From: Berghia stephanieae
Lineage: Eukaryota; Mollusca; Gastropoda; Nudibranchia; Aeolidiidae
Direction: 5' to 3'
NCBI GenBank assembly: GCA_034508935.3
Contig: CM067453.1
Coordinates: 32,976,143-33,040,142 of the forward strand
DNA length: 64,000 nt
Part shown: positions 1 through 12,000 of the stretch, in pieces
Layout: the number at the start of each line of letters is the position of its first letter
Position numbering within the stretch: position 1 is the first letter of the stretch
Position numbers and translations under genes: made by a program
The notes under the pieces: generated by a model
What the model was told of the DNA's origin: nothing
The model's input: only the letters and a program-made list of their open reading frames with translations
Databases searched by the model: none

Positions 1-172
1 ATCTTCTTGGGATTTGTAACTTGTAACCGTTGGATCTGGCTCACACCAGTTGCATAGAGGTAGACACCATCGACGAAAAATTGTCTGGGCGGCTCTGGAA
101 TGGCTGGAGTGAGGTGTAGGGGGGGTAATCTCCTCTCTTTGGGAGGGGATGGGGGAGGGGGTGGTGGGGGTA
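1..172 (-). CDS. KMT2C/D-like: KMT2C/D exon 22: Pro-rich segment, runs off window
   Basis: The acceptor cctgacag opens a Pro-rich run, LPPPPPPPSPPKERRLPP, then RQFFVDGVYLYATGVSQIQR and LQVTNPKK. It corresponds to KTYTQDGVCLTESGMTQLQS just after the sixth PHD of vertebrate KMT2C. The open frame continues past position 1. Confidence 0.9.
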
Positions 173-3100
173 CTGTCAGGGAAAAAAAAAAAGAAGATGA
201 AATTCAGAAAATAATATGAAAATTTTATTGGAAATCTAAAAAATTTTCAATAACAAAAACGCAAAAGTCAGTAGTTGATTGTTGAAACGACAAAAAACGT
301 AGTCCATGGAAATGTGTACAATGGAGAGCCAAAATGAGTTGGATTTTTTTTTTTTAATGTGTACAGTTCTTCAAAAACTATAATTAGCCCTATGTCTGAT
401 GATGGGCAATTAGACCATACTAACAATATTAAGATCAATATTTGAATTAATGAGTAAATTCTCTCTTTATAGATTATATAAAAGAGTATCGACTACTGGA
501 ATCCATATGTGAGGCTGGCTGAGAAAATCCGAGAAGATGCGGCAAGTTTCGTTTCGAGATATGAACCAAAATCGAAGATAAAGTGTTTCCCACAGCAACA
601 AATTTTATTCAGAAAAGAATTCACAACTTGGAAAGAAAATTTAAAGTGGTAAATGATCAGAAAGATGTGGTCTACAACACTGCATAGATAACTCAATTTA
701 TGAAATTTATGCTTCTTTCCTGGTTTACTCAGCCAGCCACACGTATATAAATCTGATATAACCCATCCAGACAATAGTATAATCAACTCCCATTATGAAC
801 TTCAGGGTCAATAAAAGGATTAAAGTGTTTAAGTACACTAAAACAGTGTATGAAGATTGTTAAAATGCTTAAATAAATAGAATATAAAAATCTTCCGATC
901 TTCAGCCAAACACTATTACAGTCTTTTTAACCACAGACCAAGTATAGCTGTCCTTGCCACAGACACAATGCTGTTTAAAAACTGGTTAGATGCTCTTTTA
1001 ACACGTAAGAGGGAATGTGAATAAGGAACCTTCTCCGTGTACTCAGATTTACACTGCCCACACCGTGATATGAACCAGGGACCTATAAGTCTGAAAGCTA
1101 GTGTCACATCACCAGACATTACTTGTGCAGCTATGTGGTCTTGTGGTATGACACTCACTTTCGGATCGGAAAGTCCTGAGTTCGAGCTTCGCTCAGAGCA
1201 TAGTTGAGTCATTGGAAAAGGCTCTTTACTCACATTCTCTCACCGTACTCGGGTGTAAAATAAGTACCTGGCCGTTGACAGCGTCAGAAAAAATTGTAAT
1301 ATCGCCCTAACCGGCGTCATGTCACGTCCTACATGTTACGAGTTGCTGTTGGTCAGGACCCTTTGTAAAGCACTTTGAGCACATTTAGTGGATACAGCGC
1401 TATATAAAAGCTCAATTTTTAAGACCACAAAGCCCAACAAACTGAACTACAAACATATTACAACTTACAGGGCCCGTGCTTCCCAGTTCTGGGTCGACAA
1501 AACAGACAGTGGTAACCGTAGTCTGAGGCCATCTCAGCTTCATCTTCTCCTACCAGTCCATCACACTCACAATGAAGCCACCTGCAAAGATAATAATTTC
1601 GTTCAGTTAGGCTATAGTCGTTTTACATCATTTTACATTCTGTCAGGTCATATTAACACCTTCAAGTGGGCAAAATATCACATCTTGCATTTTTTCAGGA
1701 TTTAAAAAATTTTTTTAAAAACTCAAACAAACAAAAAACTTACATTAAAAAATGAGATTTAAAATTTATTTTTTTTAAAATGTTGAATGCAAACGAAGAG
1801 TACGAGGGAAAAACCACAGATGTCCATTTTTGAAATTTTTGTGACTGCCCTCTTTGAGTGATATTGGGGCATTAACTATAAACTTTCCCTTTATAAATAG
1901 AATTTACAACCATAACTCTTTAATTGTTGCATTTTTTTTTGTTCGATGTTATTGCTGTAGAGGGGGAATTTAGACGCCTAACATCAATTAAGGGGGCAGT
2001 CACGAAAATTTAAAAAACTGGACATGTGGTTTTTTCCTCGTACTCTTCAAATGCAATTTGTCAGGTAAATATCTGTTATTACGAAATAAAACGTTTTGGT
2101 TATTGCTTAATAACCTTAAAATGGGTTTTATTTTACATGTCTTTTTTATATTGAAAAAAATTGAATCTGAATAAAACTGTTCCCACCAACCAAACCACCC
2201 AGTGTCCCCTGACTGACCTATCACACTGTTGACATTGTATGATGAGCTGATCCAGGAGATAACTGTCCGTACACACTGGACAGAACATCTTGCTATGACA
2301 AGGACCACATTGTGTGTAGTTGTTCTGCCAGTGACACTCGTAGCCTGGAGTTGTTGAGCCACAGTTGACACACATGACACACCTAGTTGGAAGACATGAT
2401 CAAATAATTTATTTATTATAACAACAATTGAAACCTATTACACATTAAGTTAGTTTGTTTTTTATTTTGAGGGTTTTACGGCGCTTGCAACACATTAAGG
2501 TGATATCAGCGCCAGTAAAAAGGAAGAAAATGGGATAGTAAAAAGTTCGAGAATTACAATTAAAGCAACCAAGAAAAGGTAAGACAAAGGGGAATTTGTT
2601 CAAATAGGAAACAGATGAAGATTCCAAGAGCACACTATCAAAGTACTTAGTTTGAGATCACCTAAAAGTCTCATCCAGACACAAGCACTGGTCCCAACTA
2701 AGAGGGATATACTCAAATGTTTACAAATCATATATAATATGTAAACAAAACAATACAGTGCATAACAGAGAGAAGATTTACAAAGAAAAAAATATCATCT
2801 CCTAAAACTCTAACTAAACATTTGACTGTCTCCCTCCCAGCTAGGGTATCCGGCCATGGCCTGGACAAAACCAAGTAATCTCATTCCAAGACAAAGACAG
2901 AAAGCATGTTGGAAAACAGATAGAGGGGGATAGAAGACACAGTAAGTGCCTCCCTGCCCACTATGGGAAGTCAGGAACCCCACCCAGACACACTAAGTTA
3001 GATATGACTTCAAATTGGAAGAAATGATTAAGTAAGTTAAAGATTTCATAACAATGAACTCTCTCAGAGTTCATATGAATGGGAAATTGAACAAATTTGT

Positions 3101-6100
3101 TCGAACTTAAAATCATGGTGAACTTAAGAGATTTAATTGGGAAAAAAGCAAAACAATAACAACAAGTAAGGTATTGCATAACAGAGATAACATAAATTTT
3201 ATCTTGCTGGTAAAACGCCACAAGAATTTTCCTCTCATAAACTATTTAGGACGACACCAACATAAATAAACAAATTTAAGCAACACCAACATAAATAAAC
3301 AAATTTAAGCAATGTCAGCCCCCCCCCCCCCCCCCCCCGCTCCCCCCCTCTGCCCTTCCCCCTTCAATCCCTTCCAAAAAAAAAAATATTCCCCCCAAAG
3401 TCATGCCAAGTTAGAACTATGCTCGAGCTCGTGTTGTTGAGCATGTATGAATTTTTACTCTTAACACTACTTCCTTAGAATAAAATAAAGCAATCGTTAC
3501 CGAACAGGGGGGGGGGGGGGGGAGAGGGGTTTAAGGTTGTTCTTGAACAAAAACAACAAAGTTTGCCCATAATATGATAAAGACAAAAAGTAAGGATTGA
3601 TCAAAGAAGAAAAAAAAAATTATATAAGACTTTGAAGATATCCCACTGACCAACCAACTGCCTGAAAAAAAAAGAGGGAAAAAAACAAAAACAAACTACA
3701 AACAACTCACCATTTACACTTCCAATTTCCCTTGGGCACAGTCTCTAATGGAGGGTCCAGGCAGTAGATGTGGTAGCTGATGTCACAGTCGTCACACAAG
3801 AGTAGTCTCCCTTCATCATAGGTCTTGCCACAACCCTCACACACCGTACAGTCCAGGCAACGCCAACCTTTCTGCAGCATCACTTTAGTTACCTTGGTAA
3901 AAGATACACACCCAATAGTATTTACATTGGCTGGATAAGAAAAATCATCACATCAGCATGTGGAGAAAGAGGGAAAGGGGTGGCAGCGTGGCTCAGCGGT
4001 ACAGACAAAGGTACAGAATTCGCTAACCCGCCGCTGCGCTGTGTGGCCTTGAGCAAGTCACATTGCCTAAGCTCAATTTGCAGCGCTGCACTGAAGCGGA
4101 CGCCTGGGTTATTCCAGTCTTCCCTTAGAATAGACCCTGGAGTCAAATTTCCCCTATGGGATGAATAAAGGGAATTTTATTTATTTATATTTATTCATAA
4201 TAGGGCAGAAGCATATATTTAGGAAAGAAAATAAGATGCCATCACTCTGACACCAAGGTATGCACACAGTCCAGAAGATTGGGTTTACACTTCCAATGAT
4301 ATTGGAGCCAGTATTTTGACATCACACTATTGTTCCCTGTTAGACCGTGTGTCAATATAAAAATGATTTGCTTTCTGTTCTGAAATTTATTCTTTCTTGA
4401 GGTAATATAACCACTGACAAATACATAAAATGATAGATCAAAATGAAGAAGAAGAAGAAGAAGAAGAAGAAGAAGAAGAAGAAAGAAGAAGAAGAAGAAG
4501 AAGAAGAAGAAGAAGAAGAAGAAGAAGAAGAGAAGAAGAAGAAGAAGAAGAAGAAGAAGAAGAAACCTGAAACAAAGAACAGTAGATAGATCCCAAGAGG
4601 AAACCTAGAGGAAAGAACAGTAAACTGGATAGACAGATCCCAAATGTAAACCTAAAGAAAAGAACACTAAAATAAATAGATAGGTCCCAAATGTAAACCT
4701 AAAGGAAAGAACAGTAAACTGGATAGACAGATCCCAAATGTAAACCTAAAGAAAAGAACACTAAAATAAATAGATAGGTCCCAAATGTAAACCTAAAGGA
4801 AAGAACTGTAAACTAGATAGACACATCCCAAATGTAAACCTAAAGGAAAGAACTGTAAACTAGATAGACACATCCCAAATGTAAACCTAAAGGAAGAACA
4901 ATAAACTAGATAGATCCCAAATGTAAACCTGTCTAAAGAAAAGAACAGTAAACTAGATAGAAACATCCCAAAATTTTTGAATAAAACCAGTTCTTACCAT
5001 GTTCTTTCGCTGGACCAAAAAATAATAAAATAATAATGAAAGTTGCTTTTGATTATAATTCAACATTTTAACATCATGCAGTATAATAATTTTCCAGTTA
5101 AACAATCTTTTTTTTTTTTCGGGGGGAAGAGTTGAAGTCTATCTTGGTTAAGAAATGTTTTATGTTATAATTTTTGTTGTTGGCTGAAGAAGAATTTTGA
5201 GCCCGAAATGTACCATGTTTGGTATTTTCTTCTTTTATCTTTTTTTTTTGTAGCAATTATATTCATACTTGCTTATCATTTCCTTAGTATCGGGTATTTT
5301 TGTGGTGAATCGTAAGAAAACGACATTCTGTCACAGGCTCATATGCAATCAGAGTTAGTGCTGTAGTGATTGGTACATTTCATTCCTCTTGCCACTCTTT
5401 TTCCAGATACACATTACGTGAGGCAATTTGATAGCTTCACAAGGGCGGGATTCGATAATAATCATGACAGAACCCCCCCCCCCCCCTTTACCCCCCAGAC
5501 CTGCCTATCATTTTTCAAAATTCATAGAATTATGAAATTTTGGCTCTAATTTCAAAACCTCATGTCATTAAAAATTATTGAAAATGAAAGTTAAATACCA
5601 GAGTACATAATTTTAAGGATTTTTAAGTATAATTTTATCCTTTTGAGAGTAAATCGTTGAATTTTAGTTCGAGCCCCAACGCCATAAAGTTTTTATTCTC
5701 TATTATCTTCTGGCCTTTCTCTACTCCTGTTTCCTGTTCTAACTAGATCGACCAATTTGAATTCAACCGAAATCTGTATTGCAAATATTTTAAGAGATTT
5801 AACCACTACCTAGTGCAAATATCCTCGGTTTATTTATTTCTATTTTGTTTTTTCTTTTGTTGTTTTTAAAAAATTGTTTCAAAACACAACCTACCTTGAC
5901 TGTAACGCAGTACGGGTGATAACACTGGCCACACTGAGTGCACACTATCATTTTGGCTTCATCGTCTTTGCCAAATGAACCGCAGGCCTTACAAATATCC
6001 TGGACAGAATAAAAAAGACACAATTGCATTTCATTTACACAACTTTAGATGATAACCCAGTTTGCAGAGCACTCGCTTCACATGCAAAGGGACCAAGATC

Positions 6101-8296
6101 GAACCTGAGTGAAGTACTTTCCTCCAGATCTTACCATGTCGAAATTTTTTCTGAGCTCCCTGTCCACTCAGCAGTGATTGTGTAGCTGGGTCTGTTAGAT
6201 CTGGAGGAAAGTACTTTGCGATAGACTGGCATCCTATCCAAAGGGTAGAGAACAATTACTATCACATGTGTGCACAGTTGGCAAACTATCACGTGTGTGC
6301 ACAGTTGGCAAACTATAATATATGTGTACAATTGGCAACCTATCACGTGTTAGGTAATGAAATGAGGAAGGGGGAAAGGAGTGCAATTACCTCCCTTTTG
6401 GCAATCTTTAAAAAAAAAAATTCACCTTTTGAAAATTGGAATTTTAGAGACAATGGTGGAATGGAGGAAAGAAAGAAAATCGGAATTATTTCGCCAAAAA
6501 GAGGAAGGGTTGGCAGGTATGATGACTAGTGAAGGAGACTATTCAATACCCAGGCACAGCTTGAAATCTCACCTGGTCCATAATAAACATGTCGTTAGAA
6601 TCGGCCAAAATGAGGGTGGCTGGATGATCATCTCCATCGTCGTCGTCATCGTTGTCTTCAACCTTCTTGCTGCTACTATTGTTCTCCTTCTTACTTTCCA
6701 TTACCTCCTCCATCAGCTGTCCTATCCCTCCTCCTCCTCCTTCAGCGGGAGGTGTGGAGTAAGCTGGAGAGCTGGAGGAGAAGGATTGTTGCTGGTTGGA
6801 TAACTGGGGTAAAGGCTGAAATAAAAATATGGATGAATAAGATATACGAGGGCTCTTTCATAATTAACCGAAAAATGCCTGTAAAATCCGCGTTTTTTAT
6901 GCTATCAACAAAATTCTTGCATGTGTTCATACCTTGACTCGTCCTTCATTTCTCTACGTAACAGCCAAGTCTGTCGACACACTTCTGCCAACGCCGCACC
7001 ATGGAATAGATACCCTCTCGGAAGAAATTTCCGTCAAGGTTTTGTAGCCATTCCGCACATGGTCAACAAACTCTTCATCGACATCAAAGCGCTTTCCTGC
7101 CAGCTCACGTTTCAGTGGCCCAAAGAGGTGATAATCAGATGGTGCGAGGTCTGGACTGTGTGGTGGGTGTGGCAAAATCTCCCATCCATATTTCTTAGCC
7201 AACCTTTGCGTCACTCGTGCTGTGTCGGTTGTAGCGTTGTCGTGTTGCAAAATGACCCCGTTGGTCAACTGCCTGGGCGCTTTCTGCAAATGGCCTCCTT
7301 AGCTTGTCAAGAGTTTGGCAGTACCTTGCAGCATTGATTGTTTCTCCAGGTTGTAAGGTTTCGAACAGAATAACACCACGACTGTCCAGAAAACAGTTCC
7401 CATTATTTCTTTGCTGACCGCATGACTTTGAATTTCTTCGCGACAGGTGAGGATGGATGTTTCCATGTCATCGAATCTTGCTTTGTTTCTGGGTGCAATG
7501 GTGCAACCAAGTCTCATCACGGTGACCATGCTGTCAAGAAAAGTCACATCGTACCCTAGAAAGTCTCCGCCGGCGTTGGCAGTATGCCCGTGAACCCTGC
7601 GTGAGCTCTTGCTTCTTCTCAAAAGTTCCTGCAGATGTCCAATCTTTGTTCTTTATGATTGTCTGTCAATTGCTTAGAAGAACCCATTTGCGCTGACTTT
7701 TCTGTAGCCAAGTTCATCAAATACAGTTCTATGGGCAGAAGTTTCCGAAATTTCAAGACTGCTTGCGATTTCATGAAGTTTCAACCTCCTGTCTTGACGA
7801 ATAAGCTCAGCAACTCGCTTCACATTGTCTTCTGACGTCGCAGTTATCGAACGCCCTCTCCTTCCCTGTCTGTCAAGTCGGAATGGCCGGCTTCAAACAA
7901 ATTAACACCAGTGATAGACTTGTGTACGGCTTATAACATGCTCACCATATACGCTCTGAAGTTCTTAATGAATTTCGGTAGGATTCAGACTTTTGGCGTT
8001 CAAAAAACGTATGACAGCTCTGATTTCCTCCTTTGACCAAGTTTCAAGGTGGGCCGCCATCTTTAAAATAGTCTAGAAATTCATTGTGCAAAATGATGCA
8101 CTTCCTAATTTCTGGAATATCCGTAAGGAATAAGGAATATCATGTCGTTTACAGAATTAAAAATCTCCACTGGTTGCTGAGCAATGGGCATTTTTCGGTT
8201 ATTTCTGAAAGAGCCCTCGTATATATATATCATTCTTATCATTATTCTTACTATTATTATCACTATTTCATTATTATTATTATTATTTATTATTAC

Positions 8297-8336
<40 letters not shown>

Positions 8337-8875
8337 TATCATTATCATCTAAATATTACTGAGAATTAAAAATTCGTAATTTTCCATAAAATTTCGTATT
8401 TTCCTAATTGTCCGAAAAAAATTGTAACATCGCCTAACAGGTGACATGGCCCGTCCTAAATGTTAAATGTTGCTGTTGGCCAGGGGCCCATTGTAAAGTG
8501 CTTTGAGCACATTTAGTGGATATTGCGCTATATAAACGTTCAATATTTTTTTTTATGAATGGGCACTTACACTCGTTCCTTCCATGGAGGCAATCCCTAC
8601 AACTTGTCCTCCAATCTTCACTCGAATCTTTGGGCCTCGTGGTTTTTCTATCACACTCGCAGACTGGTGTTGTTGTTGTTGTTGCGATGATGATGAGGAT
8701 GATGATGTAAATTGCTGCTGTTGTTGTTGTTGTGGCAGTTGTTGATGCTGCTGTACTTGATATTGCTGCTGATGACGATGGTGATGTCTTTCTTTCTCTG
8801 AACTAAACTGCCGACCCTGTTTGGAGAAAATAATATTATGAATCAGTATAGTAATAATATACTTTATAAAGAGAA

Positions 8876-8948
<73 letters not shown>

Positions 8949-8985
8949 GAGGGGGGGAGAGAGACAGAGAGAGAGAGAAGAAGAA

Positions 8986-9070
<85 letters not shown>

Positions 9071-12000
9071 ATGTTATGTTTGACTGGGATATTCGATAAA
9101 AGAACAGATAAAACCAATGACATTTTCAGCTACATGCTTTCCTACCTTTTGTCTGTTTTTCTTGCTATAATCGTACAAGTCTCTTGATCTATTTGGTGAC
9201 ATAATACTCTGAAATAAGAGAAAGCATGACAAATAACAAACAACCAAACATGAGCACAACTCATGGAGTCATCATGAATTCAGTGTATCCTAGAGCTACA
9301 GGTCAGAGAGGGTTCAAAGTTCATCACATAGTCTCGACTGCACATGGGATCGACCTCAGTTCCTTTGACTGTAAAGCGAGTACTCTACCAACTGAGCTAT
9401 TGGGAACCCCAAATTATTCATCTAGATAACATCGAAATGTTGACACAGACATATGAGCCAGGGGTCACAACTCAAAATTTTGAAAACCACTGAAAATTTT
9501 TGTGATCAACAATCGAACACCACTGTACAAGAAATTGAAGAAAATATGCATACATTGGTTGCTGAGACTATCAAATTATTAAGAACAAACTAATCAACTA
9601 AATAAAAAATGGGAGCGGAATTAAAACGAAAAGGAAAGCAAAACTTTGACCACTTTCACAACGGAAGGAATTTTTTCTCTTTCTTTTTCATTTTTTCATT
9701 TTAATTCTGCGGCTGGTCGGAAGCTGAAATCACAGATCAGCTGTGAACCTCGGAAAAATTCTGAAACCACGGATTTCCACAGAACATTTGGTGTGGAAGA
9801 AGACAACAAACAAAAGCAAAATACCAAATGATTAAAAATATTACCAGACAATAAAATGAATAAAGAATATTAATTAATGTCTGTGAATTTAGAATTTTAC
9901 AAAACCTTTTTTAAAACAGTGCTGATGGTAACAAAAGATGAAAAAGGAGAGAAAAAATTTGAACGATTGTCTTTTAAGTTCCATTTTTAACGACGTTAAC
10001 CCCCACATTTATATCAATATTTATGGAAAGATTCGCTGAAATGAAAAGTGAATAATAATTTTGTAAAATAGCATAAAATTGGGATATTACAAAAATTGCG
10101 GAACAGGCTAAAAAAGGAGGAAATTTCTCCTCTGGCTCCAATCAATCAGAAAGAAGGAAATTATCCCCCTCCCCTCCCCAAATGGTAGTTCCAGAAACTG
10201 ATGTTACACATCCAGGCCTGCATTCCAAAAGTGAAATCAGAATGTCAGAAAATAGGAATTTGACACATAAAATAGGAATTATTCACCACTGGATTATCAA
10301 AATTACCACCAACCTTGCCATCAAACACGTCTGGCACAGCTGGTAAACAATCACAAGTGTTAGGTAATGGATTAGAGAAAGGGGATGGGAGCACAATTAA
10401 TTTTCCTCCTTAGCTCCTTCTTGGAAATCAATAAAAATATAATTTTTTCCACCTTCGACTTTTTGATTTTTGAAAATCTGAATTTTGGAGACATTGGCAG
10501 AAGGGCAGAATGGAAGAGTGAAAATATGAATGATTCCGCCAAATTCAGAAGGGTTGGCAGATATGCACATCCCATCTCTGCCACAATCCTCCTACACCAC
10601 GTTAAAATGTTTAAGAGTTACTTACCCTGTCTGCATCAAAATCAAGGCTGGAGCTCGAGTCTTCACAAGCATAGAGGGAATCCTGGGAACTGGAGGCAGT
10701 CAGACCACCTCCTGTTGCCCCACCACCACCACTACTTCCTGTTGAAGTAGACAACAACATAGATGTGCCAAGTCCACTAACGCTACCACCAGTAGCTAAG
10801 TCCAGACTCATGGAGGATGACTCGTCTTTACCAACTGTGTCGTCAGCTATTTATAGTGGTGGGGAAGATTGAAAAAGAAAAAAAAATACATCATAAAAAC
10901 AACATTTAAATTATGCTTCTTAACCTGCCTTCTTGAAAAAAATTGAAATTCAAAATTTTTAGAAGATAAATACTGTAGTCGCTAAAATTAACTTTAAAAA
11001 TCAACGATTCAACTATTTCCCCTCACAGTGATTAAAAAACCCTTAAAAATCCATAAAATTGTATAGTCCAGCATCGACTTTCATTTTGAAAAATTTTTAA
11101 TGATTTCCAGATGCTCATGAAGCTTTGAAATTGGAGCCAAAATTTCGTAATTCTATGAATTTTCCGTAATAGTTACAGGTCTGGATTTATTACACTTTAT
11201 TGAAGACAATTGAGTCACAGAAGTAGGCAGGACATAATGATTGTATCATAAACACCTTAACCACAAAAAGGGAGGACATAATGATTGTGATACATAACCA
11301 TCACCTTAACCACAAGAAGGGAGGACATAATGATTGTGATATATAACCATCATCCCGCTAATGTTGTGTTTATCTTAAGTATTGAAGCTGCAATAAAATA
11401 AATTGGATTGGTTTGGAGCATGTAACTAGTATTAAAGTCTAATAAAGATGACTGTTCAAAATTGGTGTGTTGTCTACATGTAGAAATGTTTTAAGCACTA
11501 TATACACTTGACAGTTAAATTTTTAAAATGCCGTTTTAACCCCCAACCCCCTCCCCCAATAAAATAAATATGGCATAATAATAAACAATTTTCCAATGTT
11601 ACATTAGCTGTAATTAAAACATTAACTATATGAGTGCAAATCTGTCACAAGAAACAAACAGGATAAAATGTGTATTTTCTTATATTCAAAGAAAGACAGA
11701 GAAGAAACTATCCTCTACTCACTCATAAAACTCTCCATTGATTCCTCTGACATGACTTGATGGAAAGATGTAAACTGTTCAAAGTCCATCTGTTAGAATA
11801 AGACAGAATTAATATTGGAGGTGTGCAATGCAATAAAAAATGTAGAGGAGGAATTAAAATAGAATAGAAGAAGAAGAAGAAGAAGAAGAAGAAGAAGAAG
11901 AAGAAGAAGAAGAAGAAGAAGAAGAGAAGAGAAGAAGAAGAAGAAGAAGAAAGAAGAAGAAGAAGAGAGAAGAAGAGAAGAAGAAGAAGAAGAAGAAGAA

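Noticed and set aside
8836-9123. Long open frames on both strands over the GA repeat
   Set aside because: They are translations of a dinucleotide repeat (Ser-Leu or Arg-Glu alternation) without any unique coding sequence.
9325-9415. Genuine tRNA genes at the several A-box/B-box matches (for example here, 30.8 kb and 46.54 kb)
   Set aside because: The boxes sit in dispersed repeats with SINE bodies and the cloverleaf stems do not close. They are tRNA-derived SINE heads.
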